A stretch of 64,000 nucleotides of DNA from Bacteroidia bacterium (GTDB taxonomy: Bacteria; Bacteroidota; Bacteroidia; SXHM01): the NCBI GenBank assembly GCA_022072225.1, contig JAJVIC010000002.1, forward strand, positions 62,001-126,000, read 5' to 3'. Positions 53,551 through 62,534 of this stretch are shown piece after piece. The position numbers and the translations under genes were made by a program. Below the pieces are notes generated by a model that had not been told where the DNA came from, ran no database searches, and saw nothing but the letters and a program-made list of their open reading frames with translations. Positions within the stretch are counted from its first letter, which is position 1; each line of letters opens with the position of its first letter.

Positions 53551-55917
53551 TTAAAACTTCAGGCTCAGGCCTGCCAGGAAATTAAATCCTGCCATGGGGT
53601 AATAATAGTTTTCGGTTGTTTTTTCTCCGCCATAAATATAGCTGAAGGTGTAACCATTGGCTTCATACATGGCATTAAACACATTGTTAAGCAAGAGGTT
53701 TATCCCGATTTCGCGCACTGCTTTTGTTTTTATAACATAGTTTATTCGTACATTTTGTGTAAAGTAGGCATCAATGCTGCGGCTGTTGTCGGATGTATTG
53801 TCGAGGTATTGCTTGCCAACGTATTTGCTGATAAGGCTGATGCCGAGGCCTTTCAGGGGTTGTATGCCAAGCAAGCCCGAAGCAATGATGTTGGGCGAAA
53901 ATGCGATGTCGGTGTTTTGGTGTTCAATTTCCTGTTGTGTGCCGGTATCGTAATCATCCACAAATTCGGTGAAGGTTTTTATCTTGTTCATGCTGTAAGT
54001 AAAATTTCCGCCAAGGGTCAGAATTTTTGCAATCCGCACTTCAAACTCGGGCTCTATGCCGGTGCGGTAACTGTTGCCGATGTTGGTGCGCGTGTAAGCG
54101 CCTACATCATTTATTTGTCCGGTAAGCACCAACTGATTTTGGTAAGCCATCAGGTAGTACGTAATGCCGAAACGGAAATTTTTTCCGTTGAGTTTGTAAC
54201 CTGCTTCCACATTGTTAAGTGTTTCGTGTTTAGGACGGCTGCCGGGTGTTGAGTTGGTAAAATCATCGCGCACCGGCTCGCGGTTGCCGCGACTGTAGGA
54301 AGCATACACATACTGACTGCCGTTGATTTCATAGACTAATCCTGCTTTGGGGTTGAAGAAATTAAATGCAGCCTGTTGTTCTACATTTTGCAGCAAGTTG
54401 TTATACCCCAGGAACGAATACTGAATGGTGCGGTATTGCAAATCTATAAATGCATTCAGTTTTTTACCGATGCGGTAGTTGGCTTTCAGGTAAACGTTTA
54501 CATCGGTTTTGCCGGCATCGTTATCGTAGTAGCGGTGATTGATGGAAGAGTTGGAAGCATACTGCGCCCAGATTACGGTACCGAAATGTTTGCCGGCATA
54601 GCGGTTTGCTGCGCCACCCAGGATTGCCGAAAAACGTTTGCTGTTGTTGTATTCAAAGGAATAAGTTATTCCGTAAAAGTGATTATCAAGCCAGCGCTGA
54701 CGGATAAAATCGGAAGTGGTAATGGTATCGCTGCCGGTTATAACATTGTTCAGACCATAATCGGAAAAGGAGTCATCATCGCGGAACTGTTCGTAGTATC
54801 CTCTGCCCCGGGTATAATGTAAAGCAGCATTAAACCTGAACGTGCGGTGAAACTCCTGCGCAAACAAAAGCTGATAATGGTCTTGCTGATAGTTGTCGGT
54901 TTCGTTTTCGTAGGTATAATAATTATAGGTGCGGTTGGTAGCCAGTGAATCTTCGGGAACGCCCCACCAGCTTTGATAGGTTTTTTCCTTTCCCGAAAAA
55001 TTGACAAAACGTAACATCGTGTTTTTGCCGTAATAACCTGCCGAGAGGTAATAGGATTTTAAATCAGAGGTAGCACGGTCCATGTAGCCATCGGAACTCA
55101 GTTTTGATAAACGCGCATCTACCGTAAAATGGTCGGCAAGGAGGCCCGATCCGGCTTTAATGGTGTGTTTCCAGGTATTGAACGAGCCGTAAGAGTTACT
55201 GATTTCGGCATAGGGTTTTACATTCAGTTGCGCAGTTTGTATATTGATACTGGCACCAAAGGCCGCGGCACCGTTGGTTGAAGTTCCTACTCCGCGCTGT
55301 ACCTGCATGTTTTCAACCGATGAAGCAAGGTCGGGCATGTTTACCCAATACATTCCGTGTGACTCTGAATCATTGATGGGAATACCATTAACAGTAACAT
55401 TGATACGGGTGGCATCGCTGCCGCGAATATTAATTCCGGTGTAACCAACGCCTGCACCTGCATCGCTGGTTACAATAACAGAAGGTGTGTTTTGCAGCAG
55501 AAAAGGAATGTCCTGACCAAGGTTATTTTTGGCAATTTCTTCTTTGCCCATCTGGGTGTAGGTAGTAGCTGTGCTTTTGGCAGCACGGGTTGCTGATACC
55601 ACTACTTCATCTGATACCACACTGCGTTTGTTCAGTGTTATATTCTGTTCGGTATCTGCGTTGAGCTGAAGAACTAATTCCTGTGTTTCGTAACCGATAA
55701 AACTGACCACAAGGGTGTATTCGCCCGCTTTCAGGTTGCTGAGCGTATAGCTGCCGCTGGTGTTGGTAGTAGTAGCTTTGTAGGAGTCTTTGAGAATTAC
55801 GTTTGCTCCGGCAAGTGTTTGTGTTTCGTCTCTTACTGTTCCGCTGATTTTATATTGCGCGAAGGAAGATACAGTAAGCAGCAGGCAGGCGGCAGTAAGC
55901 AGTAATAAAGATTTCAT
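53551..55917 (-). CDS. TonB-dependent receptor under a TPP riboswitch (probable thiamine transporter)
   Basis: 788 aa with signal peptide (to SSFAQ). A carboxypeptidase-like beta domain (about 20-105: ISGTVRDETQTLAGANVILKD) precedes the plug (NTPSVIVTSDAGAGVGYTGINIRGSDATRINVTVNGIPINDSE) and a large aromatic-rich barrel ending LAGLSLKF. A clear TPP riboswitch lies 70-160 bp upstream, so it is expressed when thiamine is scarce and most likely imports thiamine or a precursor across the outer membrane. No thiamine inner-membrane permease is adjacent. Confidence 0.93.
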   Translation of the reverse strand: MKSLLLLTAACLLLTVSSFAQYKISGTVRDETQTLAGANVILKDSYKATTTNTSGSYTLSNLKAGEYTLVVSFIGYETQELVLQLNADTEQNITLNKRSVVSDEVVVSATRAAKSTATTYTQMGKEEIAKNNLGQDIPFLLQNTPSVIVTSDAGAGVGYTGINIRGSDATRINVTVNGIPINDSESHGMYWVNMPDLASSVENMQVQRGVGTSTNGAAAFGASINIQTAQLNVKPYAEISNSYGSFNTWKHTIKAGSGLLADHFTVDARLSKLSSDGYMDRATSDLKSYYLSAGYYGKNTMLRFVNFSGKEKTYQSWWGVPEDSLATNRTYNYYTYENETDNYQQDHYQLLFAQEFHRTFRFNAALHYTRGRGYYEQFRDDDSFSDYGLNNVITGSDTITTSDFIRQRWLDNHFYGITYSFEYNNSKRFSAILGGAANRYAGKHFGTVIWAQYASNSSINHRYYDNDAGKTDVNVYLKANYRIGKKLNAFIDLQYRTIQYSFLGYNNLLQNVEQQAAFNFFNPKAGLVYEINGSQYVYASYSRGNREPVRDDFTNSTPGSRPKHETLNNVEAGYKLNGKNFRFGITYYLMAYQNQLVLTGQINDVGAYTRTNIGNSYRTGIEPEFEVRIAKILTLGGNFTYSMNKIKTFTEFVDDYDTGTQQEIEHQNTDIAFSPNIIASGLLGIQPLKGLGISLISKYVGKQYLDNTSDNSRSIDAYFTQNVRINYVIKTKAVREIGINLLLNNVFNAMYEANGYTFSYIYGGEKTTENYYYPMAGFNFLAGLSLKF

Positions 55918-55987
55918 GTCCCGGTATTAAATGGTTTAAACATTTAAGAAAACCGGGGCAGGCCTCTTATTTATAAAATTTATTGTT

Positions 55988-56077
55988 CCTCTTCCCTTCG
56001 CAGGCATTATCCTGAGCAGGTTATTCGGGTATAATCTCAGCCTCCCAATAAATCAGGAAAGCACCCCTTGAGACGGG
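55988..56077 (-). ncRNA. TPP (thiamine pyrophosphate) riboswitch
   Basis: Read on the minus strand it has the THI-element features in order: CAAGGGGTGC, GGCTGAGA, an ACCCG segment, AACCTGCTCAGGATAATGCC and GCGAAGGGAA. These are the CUGAGA and GAUAAUGCCnGCGnAGGG core signatures. It lies in the 5' leader of the TonB receptor at 55917. Confidence 0.95.
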
Positions 56078-56078
56078 G

Positions 56079-56086
56079 CAAATGTA
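56079..56086 (-). promoter_or_regulatory. Promoter -7 box of the riboswitch-TonB transcript
   Basis: The minus-strand sequence TACATTTG lies immediately upstream of the riboswitch 5' end, as expected for the start of a riboswitch leader. Confidence 0.6.
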
Positions 56087-56117
56087 GAAAAGATTTTGGA
56101 ACTGGTGTAATGTTAGT

Positions 56118-56213
56118 TACACAGAGAGCAGCCGGAGAAAACGCAGAGTTACACAGAGAAATAAACAAAAACTCTGCGAATCTCTGTGTTTAATCTCTTG
56201 CCTTTCTCTGTGA
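56118..56213. repeat. ACACAGAGA-type inverted repeat
   Basis: Left arm ACACAGAGA...CGCAGAGT and right arm ACTCTGCGAATCTCTGTGT are near-complementary across an AT-rich loop. It is related in style to the elements at 13096 and 16893, and lies between the TPP leader and the gene at 56311. Confidence 0.7.
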
Positions 56214-56310
56214 AATAATCTTAGCGCTTCTGCAGTGAAAAAACACACATCGATAAACTGCACGAACCTTATGGGGTTCAATTGCGTTTCAAATGCAAAA
56301 AATGTAATTT

Positions 56311-56733
56311 ATGAGAATTCTGCTTTTGGTTTCTGTTCTGTTTGGTTGCTCTGACTTGCAGGCGCAAAACTACCTTGCCTTTGATGCTAAAAAGGCAGGT
56401 GAGGAGAAGCGTGCCGCGCTGGCAGCAGCCGAACAAAACAAAAACATGACGGTAAAATATGTAAAACCCTACGGTGTTGGCGTAAAAAGTAATACCGCTG
56501 CGGCTACCGCCATGATTAACATTGAGCTTGCCGAGGCTACCGATTCGCTGAGCCTGGAGTTGTATGACTCAAAAGGCGAAAATGTAGAGTATCTTTTTAT
56601 GGGTGAGTTGCCTGCCGGCTCACACAGTTTTCAGTTTATTCCCAGAAAGGCCATTAACCGCCCATACATTGCCGTTTTTAAAATGGCCGATAAAATTGAA
56701 TCGATGCGGGTGGTGAAGTTTAATTCGTTTTGA
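56311..56733 (+). CDS. Small exported protein of unknown function
   Basis: 140 aa with signal peptide (MRILLLVSVLFGCSDLQAQ). A short Ala/Glu/Lys helical region is followed by a beta sandwich-like C-terminus (SLSLELYDSKGENVEYLFMGELPAGSHSFQFIPRKAINRPYIAVFKM) resembling the core of T9SS sorting domains but without the standard PNP motif. Whether it is a T9SS cargo or periplasmic is unclear. It stands between a repeat and a convergent peptidase gene. Confidence 0.7.
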   Translation: MRILLLVSVLFGCSDLQAQNYLAFDAKKAGEEKRAALAAAEQNKNMTVKYVKPYGVGVKSNTAAATAMINIELAEATDSLSLELYDSKGENVEYLFMGELPAGSHSFQFIPRKAINRPYIAVFKMADKIESMRVVKFNSF

Positions 56734-56766
56734 CCACGCCATGTGCTATTGGCGATATTTAGAGGG

Positions 56767-57834
56767 TTACAGGTACTTAAAATCCTGCCCCGCTTTCAAC
56801 TCCACCAGATACTCATACATCAGCTTAATCACATTGTCCACATCATCTTTGTGAACCGACTCAACCGTTGTATGCATATACTTCAAAGGAAGTGAAATAA
56901 GCGCAGAAGCCACGCCTTCGCTTGAATAAGCAAAAGCATCGGTATCCGTTCCCGTAGCGCGTGAAACAGCTGCGCGCTGAAATGGAATCTTCTTTTTCTC
57001 TGCTACTTTAATAATAGAATTCAGAACATTGTTGTGAACAGCCGGACCGTAAGTCAATACCGGACCTTTTCCTGCCGATAAATCACCGCTGTTTTTTTTG
57101 TCATACATAGGTGATTGGGTGTCATGGCAAACATCCGTAACAATAGCCAGGTCGGGCTTTATTCTGCGCGAAATCATTTCAGCACCTCTTAACCCAACTT
57201 CTTCCTGTACTGAGTTTACAATGTATAAACCATATTTCAGTTTGTTCTTCTTCTCTTTCAGCAAACGGGCAACTTCGGCAATCATAAACCCACCAATACG
57301 GTTGTCTAATGCGCGACCAACATAATAGCGGTCGTTCAGTATCATTAATTCGTCTTCAAACGTTGCAACACAACCAACATGAACTCCCATCTTTTCTACC
57401 TCCTCACTTGATTTACAGCCAAGGTCAAGGAAAATGTTTTTCAGGCTCGGAGCTTCTTCTTTACCTGCATCACGCACATGAATAGCCGGCCATCCGAAAA
57501 TACCCTTTACTATTCCTTTTGTTGTGTGAATGTTTACTCTTTTTGAAGGAGCAATCTGGTGGTCAGAGCCTCCGTTGCGTCTTAAATAGATGTACCCGTC
57601 TTTGGTAATGTAATGCACAAACCACGAAATCTCATCGGCATGTGCTTCAATCACTACTTTGTATTTTGCATTGGGATTTATAACGCCTACCACCGTTCCG
57701 TAGGTGTCGGTAAAATAAGTGTCAATATAAGGTTTCAGGTATTCTAACCAAATTGCTTGTCCAGAATATTCAAATCCGGTTGGTGAAGCGTTGTTCAGGT
57801 ATTTTTCAAGAAATTTCCAGCTTTGTTCTCTCAT
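56767..57834 (-). CDS. M42 family metallopeptidase (glutamyl/leucyl aminopeptidase)
   Basis: 355 aa, normal M42 length. Metal and catalytic motifs are EAHADEISW (first His/Asp ligand), VGRALDNRIGG (bridging Asp), VNSVQEEVGLRGA (catalytic Glu-Glu), TDVCHDTQSP and YMHTTVESVHKDD (last His ligand). M42 enzymes form tetrahedral or octameric cytoplasmic dinuclear-metal aminopeptidases that trim peptides after proteasome-like proteases. Expressed on its own promoter; a tiny Cys-rich gene lies upstream on the same strand. Confidence 0.95.
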   Translation of the reverse strand: MREQSWKFLEKYLNNASPTGFEYSGQAIWLEYLKPYIDTYFTDTYGTVVGVINPNAKYKVVIEAHADEISWFVHYITKDGYIYLRRNGGSDHQIAPSKRVNIHTTKGIVKGIFGWPAIHVRDAGKEEAPSLKNIFLDLGCKSSEEVEKMGVHVGCVATFEDELMILNDRYYVGRALDNRIGGFMIAEVARLLKEKKNKLKYGLYIVNSVQEEVGLRGAEMISRRIKPDLAIVTDVCHDTQSPMYDKKNSGDLSAGKGPVLTYGPAVHNNVLNSIIKVAEKKKIPFQRAAVSRATGTDTDAFAYSSEGVASALISLPLKYMHTTVESVHKDDVDNVIKLMYEYLVELKAGQDFKYL

Positions 57835-57885
57835 ATTATTGTTTAGAATGTTTGTTGTTTTTTACTGCAGACCATCTACTCTTCT

Positions 57886-58029
57886 TCACGCCTTCGGGCA
57901 ATCTTTACACATTTTCCCTTTCTTATAACTCTTGCAGCATTTCCCTTTTTTCTTTTTACACGAAATGAGGCAACACGAAAAAGGTTGTGCCGGTTTTGTG
58001 TTTATGGTATGTAAAAATGGAATTTTCAT
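57886..58029 (-). CDS. 47-residue Cys/Lys-rich protein
   Basis: Short frame read directly from the sequence: ATG at 58029, stop at 57886, 47 aa. The C-terminal half is Cys/Lys-rich (CCLISCKKKKGKCCKSYKKG, then KMCKDCPKA) with seven Cys, several in CC or CxxC pairs. This pattern recurs in small Bacteroidota proteins. Metal or nucleic-acid binding is possible. It lies 52 bp upstream of the M42 peptidase start and could share its transcript. No signal peptide is evident. Confidence 0.65.
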   Translation of the reverse strand: MKIPFLHTINTKPAQPFSCCLISCKKKKGKCCKSYKKGKMCKDCPKA

Positions 58030-58123
58030 TGTCTCAAGCGATTGCCAAAAGTATTTGTATTAGAATTAAGAAACAAAAAAATCTGTTTGCCGTAAGATTA
58101 CGCCCGAAAACCTTCCATTAATT

Positions 58124-58651
58124 ATGACACACAGACTCATCCTTCCTGCATTTGGTTTAATATTCATGCTTTTCAGTTCATGCAAAAAGGACGAAATGGG
58201 TTCGGTTACTGTAACTATTCACGATTCGGGTTCATCTGTTGCGTATGACGAAATAGTGATTGATGTACGCAGGGTAGAGGTAAAATTTGCCAATGCAAAT
58301 ACCAATAATGAGTTCGGAAAATATTTTCTGGATGCCCATAACCGTCAGTTCGATCTTGCCTCGCTTGCAAACAGCGCTGATGCCGAAATTGCCAATAAAA
58401 AGAGAATGCCAACCGGTGCGCTTACCGAAATGCGTATTGTGGCCGGTGACGAAAACTATATCAAAATAAACGGTGTTACTTATGACCTTGTGGTTTCGAA
58501 TGCCCCCAACTCAGGGCTTACCTTTACTTTGGACGACAAAGGCATTTATGCGGGTCAGCAAGCCAAGATTGTCCTTAACATAGATGTTGCGGCTTCTATA
58601 GTTCAGAATGGAGGCAGCTATACGCTGAACCCAATTATCACGGTGGAGTAA
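58124..58651 (+). CDS. DUF4382 domain-containing lipoprotein
   Basis: 175 aa. Lipoprotein signal with Cys20 (FGLIFMLFSSCKKDE). The DUF4382 beta domain follows (GSVTVTIHDSGSSVAYDEIVIDVRRVEVKFAN ... TGALTEMRIVAGDENYIKING). Members occur as surface or periplasmic lipoproteins of unknown function across Bacteroidota and other phyla. A single gene; no operon partner on this strand. Confidence 0.9.
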   Translation: MTHRLILPAFGLIFMLFSSCKKDEMGSVTVTIHDSGSSVAYDEIVIDVRRVEVKFANANTNNEFGKYFLDAHNRQFDLASLANSADAEIANKKRMPTGALTEMRIVAGDENYIKINGVTYDLVVSNAPNSGLTFTLDDKGIYAGQQAKIVLNIDVAASIVQNGGSYTLNPIITVE

Positions 58652-58798
58652 TTTACTCTGCTTTTCAGTAAGTATAAGGTTATTATGTTTTAAATCCTTT
58701 CTGCGCATTTGTAGTTAGGTTGCTTTTTCTTCCTGAAAATGGTTGAATCTAGTTGAAAACTTTTCTTCAAAATAGTATGCACGCATAACATAATTTAT

Positions 58799-58806
58799 TA
58801 CTTTTG
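58799..58806 (+). promoter_or_regulatory. Promoter -7 box of the marR gene
   Basis: TACTTTTG matches TAnnTTTG, ending 11 bp before the MarR ATG at 58818. The leader would be only about 5 nt. Confidence 0.6.
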
Positions 58807-58817
58807 CCTCTGAAATC

Positions 58818-59288
58818 ATGAAATTACCAGCACAACAATCCGTTTGTTTTAATATAAAAACCGCGTGGCACGCTATTTCCCGTATGTATAACAATGGCGG
58901 CAGCGAGTTTGAGTTATCAGCCTCACTTGGCTTCGTACTCCTTAATATAGACCTCGAAGAGGGAACACCGGCTACCAAAATAGCGCCACTCATTGGCATG
59001 GAAACCCGCAGCCTTACCCGCATGCTAAAATCAATGGAAGAAAACGGCTTAATATTCAAACAGGCCGACACAAAAGACAAACGTTCAGTCCGTATTTTCC
59101 TCACCGAAAAAGGAAAAGAAAGACGTGAACTTGCCAAGCTTGCCGTAAAAACATTTAACAACGCAGTACGCGAACAAATACCCGAAGAGAAACTTAATAT
59201 CTTCTTCGAAGTCATTAATCAAATAAATGAAGTAGTAGAGAGCAAACCCTTTGAAACCGCACGTAAAAAACAACTAGAAACTGTATAA
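58818..59288 (+). CDS. MarR family transcriptional regulator
   Basis: 156 aa with a winged helix-turn-helix (TPATKIAPLIGMETRSLTRMLKSMEENGLIFKQADTKDKRSVRIFLTEKGKER, about 55-107) containing the conserved Asp-x-Arg-Ser-Val wing. Flanking helices mediate dimerisation. Just downstream, 52 bp later, begins a fatty-acid beta-oxidation operon, so it probably controls that operon and may sense acyl-CoA or fatty acid; the ligand is inferred from context only. Confidence 0.93.
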   Translation: MKLPAQQSVCFNIKTAWHAISRMYNNGGSEFELSASLGFVLLNIDLEEGTPATKIAPLIGMETRSLTRMLKSMEENGLIFKQADTKDKRSVRIFLTEKGKERRELAKLAVKTFNNAVREQIPEEKLNIFFEVINQINEVVESKPFETARKKQLETV

Positions 59289-59340
59289 ACAATAACACCT
59301 CTTTGTGCCTTTGCGCCTTAGCGGTAAAAATTACCAACAC

Positions 59341-61794
59341 ATGGAAGCAACACTTCAACAACCAACCACCTCCAAACTAACCACAACCGCCCCCCGCACC
59401 ATTAAAAAAGTAACCGTTTTGGGTTCAGGTGTAATGGGCTCGCGTATTGCACTGCATTTCGCCAACATCGGATTGCCGGTTTTATTATTAGACATCGTTC
59501 CCAAAGAACCCAACGATGCCGAAAAAGCAAAAGGCTTAACACTAGAAAATAAAGGTGTGCGCAATCGTATTGTAAACGATGCTTTGGCATTTGCGCTGAA
59601 ATCTAACCCTTCACCGGTTTACAAAAAGTCAGCGGCAAAACTGATTACCACCGGCAACTTTGACGACAATATGAAAGATATTGCCGACAGCGATTGGGTA
59701 ATTGAAGTAGTGGTAGAACGCCTCGACATCAAAAAATTAGTGTTTGAAAAAGTGGAGAAATTCCGCAAGCAGGGTTCATTGATTACTTCTAACACTTCGG
59801 GTATTCCTATTCACTTAATGACCGAAGGCAGAAGCGATGATTTCCAAAAGCATTTCTGCGGAACACATTTTTTCAATCCTCCGCGCTACCTGCGTTTGCT
59901 GGAAATTATACCAACACCAAAAACCGATAAAGCGGTTGTTGACTTCCTCATGGAATACGGAGATAAATTCCTCGGAAAAACAACCGTGCTTTGTAAAGAC
60001 ACCCCTGCGTTTATCGCTAACCGCATCGGTGTTGCTTCTATTATGTCACTCTTTCATCTGGTTGAAGAAATGGGTTTAACCCCATCTGAAGTAGATAAAA
60101 TGACCGGCACAACCTTAGGTCGCGCTAAGTCGGCAACCTTCCGTACCTGCGATGTGGTAGGACTTGATACGTTGGTTCACGTTGCTAACGGCTTGCGCGA
60201 TAATTGCCCGAATGATGAAGCGCGTGCTTCCTTTTCACTTCCCGGTTATATCTCTAAAATGGTAGAGAATAACTGGCTCGGCTCAAAAAGCGGACAAGGT
60301 TTTTTTAAACAAGTGAAAAGTGCTGACGGTAAAAAAGAAATTCTTGAACTTGACCTGAAAACGCTGGAATACAAACCATCACCAAAATTAAAGTTCGCAA
60401 CGCTGGAAGCTGCAAAATCTGTTGAAGATTTGCGCAAACGTTATAGAGTATTGATTGCCGGAAAAGACAAAGCCGGTGATTTTTACCGCAAAGCGTTCTA
60501 CACCAATTTCCAATACGTTTCTAATCGTGTTCCTGAAATTTCGGATGAACTTTACAAAATTGATGATGCAATGCGAGCCGGTTTCGGTTGGTCACTCGGA
60601 CCTTTCGAATCCTGGGATGCTGTTGGCGTTGCGGAAACTGCAAAAGCAATGGAAGCAGCAGGACAAAAGCCTGCAGCTTGGGTTTACGATATGCTGGCTG
60701 CCGGTGCAACTTCGTTTTATAAATTAGAAAACGGAGTTAAAAAATACTGGGATATTCCTTCTAAGTCTTATAAAGCGATTTCAGGCGCAGAAAACTTCAT
60801 CATTCTTGAAAATATCCGCGACACCAAAAAGGTTTGGGGTAACTCAGGAACCACCATTTTTGATATTGGCGATGGTGTTTTGAATTTGGAATTCCACACC
60901 AAAATGAACTCAATCGGTGGTGAAGTAATTGAAGGAATCAATAAAGCCATTGACCTTGCCGAGAAAGGCTACAAAGGTTTAGTGGTGGCAAACAACGGAG
61001 AAAATTTCTCAGCCGGAGCAAACCTTGGAATGATATTTATGCTTGCCATTGAGCAGGAGTGGGATGAGTTGGATATGGCGGTTCGTGCCTTCCAAAACAC
61101 CATGATGCGTGTGCGTTATTCTTCAATACCTGTTGTGGTTGCTCCTCACGGCTTGGCTTTGGGTGGCGGCTGCGAAATCGCCCTTCATGCCGATAAAGTT
61201 CAGGCTGCTGCCGAAACCTATACAGGTTTGGTTGAATTTGGTGTTGGATTAATTCCTGCAGGTGGCGGAACTAAAGAGTTTGCGTTGCGTGCTTCTGATG
61301 AGTACGTGAAAGAAGGAATTCTTTTAAATCAATTGAAAGAAAGATACCTGACTGTTGGAATGGCAAAAGTGGCAACTTCTGCTGCCGAAGCTTTTGAAAT
61401 GGGCATTTATCGCAAAGGAACAGACGAAATTTCTATGAACCCTGACCGCAGAATTGCTGATGCAAAACGCTCGGTAATTGAGTTGTTCGACAAAGGATAT
61501 TCAATGCCAGCAAAACGCAAAGACATAAAAGTATTAGGCCGTCAGGGATTGGGAATGTTTGAAGCCGGTGCATACAGCATGGTTTCAGGCGGGTATATCT
61601 CAGAACACGACAGACTGATTTCCAGCAAATTTGCGTATGCACTTTGCGGAGGCGATTTGAGCGAACCGACTGAAGTAAGTGAGCAATACCTGCTGGATTT
61701 GGAACGCCAGGTATTCTTGTCGCTTTGTGGTGAAAAGAAAACGTTGGAACGTATGCAAAGCATACTTACTTCGGGCAAACCTTTAAGAAACTAA
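59341..61794 (+). CDS. 3-hydroxyacyl-CoA dehydrogenase / enoyl-CoA hydratase fusion (FadN type)
   Basis: 817 aa from the ATG at 59341 (an in-frame start at 59305 adds 12 residues read from a repeat). N-terminal HADH NAD-binding motif GSGVMGSRIALHFAN (about 30-45), substrate-binding C-terminal HADH halves with GTHFFNPPRYLRLLEIIPT and a second copy near 430, then a crotonase domain at the C-terminus (NNGENFSAGANLGM, HGLALGGGCEIALHAD, PAGGGTKE). The order is dehydrogenase first, opposite to E. coli FadB, as in Bacillus FadN. It performs hydration and 3-OH oxidation in beta-oxidation; thiolase and acyl-CoA dehydrogenase genes follow. Confidence 0.95.
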   Translation: MEATLQQPTTSKLTTTAPRTIKKVTVLGSGVMGSRIALHFANIGLPVLLLDIVPKEPNDAEKAKGLTLENKGVRNRIVNDALAFALKSNPSPVYKKSAAKLITTGNFDDNMKDIADSDWVIEVVVERLDIKKLVFEKVEKFRKQGSLITSNTSGIPIHLMTEGRSDDFQKHFCGTHFFNPPRYLRLLEIIPTPKTDKAVVDFLMEYGDKFLGKTTVLCKDTPAFIANRIGVASIMSLFHLVEEMGLTPSEVDKMTGTTLGRAKSATFRTCDVVGLDTLVHVANGLRDNCPNDEARASFSLPGYISKMVENNWLGSKSGQGFFKQVKSADGKKEILELDLKTLEYKPSPKLKFATLEAAKSVEDLRKRYRVLIAGKDKAGDFYRKAFYTNFQYVSNRVPEISDELYKIDDAMRAGFGWSLGPFESWDAVGVAETAKAMEAAGQKPAAWVYDMLAAGATSFYKLENGVKKYWDIPSKSYKAISGAENFIILENIRDTKKVWGNSGTTIFDIGDGVLNLEFHTKMNSIGGEVIEGINKAIDLAEKGYKGLVVANNGENFSAGANLGMIFMLAIEQEWDELDMAVRAFQNTMMRVRYSSIPVVVAPHGLALGGGCEIALHADKVQAAAETYTGLVEFGVGLIPAGGGTKEFALRASDEYVKEGILLNQLKERYLTVGMAKVATSAAEAFEMGIYRKGTDEISMNPDRRIADAKRSVIELFDKGYSMPAKRKDIKVLGRQGLGMFEAGAYSMVSGGYISEHDRLISSKFAYALCGGDLSEPTEVSEQYLLDLERQVFLSLCGEKKTLERMQSILTSGKPLRN

Positions 61795-61831
61795 TACGTT
61801 CAATTCTGCTTAATGCAGGACTGAACAAAAA

Positions 61832-62509
61832 ATGAATAAAACTCTAAAAATAATAACATTGATTTCGTTGCTCATAGCACCGCTGGTAACCTTGTCGCAG
61901 AAGAGCGACCCGGATTTGCGTCCTGCTTATGAAGAGCGTCCGCAATACATGCCTTGGGGCGGAAAGCACCGTAACCTGCGCGATGAATATGAGCGCAAAA
62001 TCGGGTTGTGGAAATTTTATTCATACACGCATACGCTGATTGCAGAGGTTAATTACAGTCACGATGTTAAGCATGGACTTTCTACACTTTATTTTCCGCA
62101 TAACGGAACGGTGAAAGAAGTAGCTGAATATTTTGATGGTAAAAAAGACGGTGAATACAGACTTTATTACTATTCGGGCGACATAAAAATTGAAGGTTTT
62201 TACAGTTACGGAAAACGCCACGGAAAATGGTCGTATTACCACATCAGCACAGGCGAGATGAAATCAGAAGGTCGCTATAACAAAGGGTTTAAAACGGGTG
62301 AATGGAAACACTACAATGCAAAAGGTGAGTTAATTCACACCTATGTTTATGGTGATGGCGGTTTATTGATTATGGAAGACGGAAAACCTGTAAACCATCC
62401 CGAATTAACTAATCCTGTAAAAGAAGAGAAAGAAAGCCAGGAAGATTTAAAGAAAAGATTCCTGCAACAAAATCAGCAAATTCAAAAATCGAACAACATA
62501 CCTCATTAA
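61832..62509 (+). CDS. MORN-repeat variant (YwqK family) exported protein
   Basis: 225 aa with an N-terminal signal (to LSQK). Then four to five MORN-like repeats of about 22 residues (KDGEYRLYYYSGDIKIEGFYSYGKRHGKWSYYHISTGEMKSEGRYNKGFKTGEWKHYNAKG, broken into repeats). The tail is charged (KEEKESQEDLKKRFLQQNQQIQKS). Databases often name the family toxin-antitoxin YwqK antitoxin, but there is no toxin here. It sits between the HADH/ECH fusion and thiolase genes, 37 bp and 25 bp apart, so is co-transcribed with beta-oxidation genes for unclear reasons. Confidence 0.87.
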   Translation: MNKTLKIITLISLLIAPLVTLSQKSDPDLRPAYEERPQYMPWGGKHRNLRDEYERKIGLWKFYSYTHTLIAEVNYSHDVKHGLSTLYFPHNGTVKEVAEYFDGKKDGEYRLYYYSGDIKIEGFYSYGKRHGKWSYYHISTGEMKSEGRYNKGFKTGEWKHYNAKGELIHTYVYGDGGLLIMEDGKPVNHPELTNPVKEEKESQEDLKKRFLQQNQQIQKSNNIPH

Positions 62510-62534
62510 TCAACCTAATTAACCTATTAACAAC

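Noticed and set aside
61832-62509. Toxin-antitoxin module (YwqK antitoxin name)
   Set aside because: The protein is an exported MORN-repeat protein inside a beta-oxidation operon and there is no toxin gene beside it.
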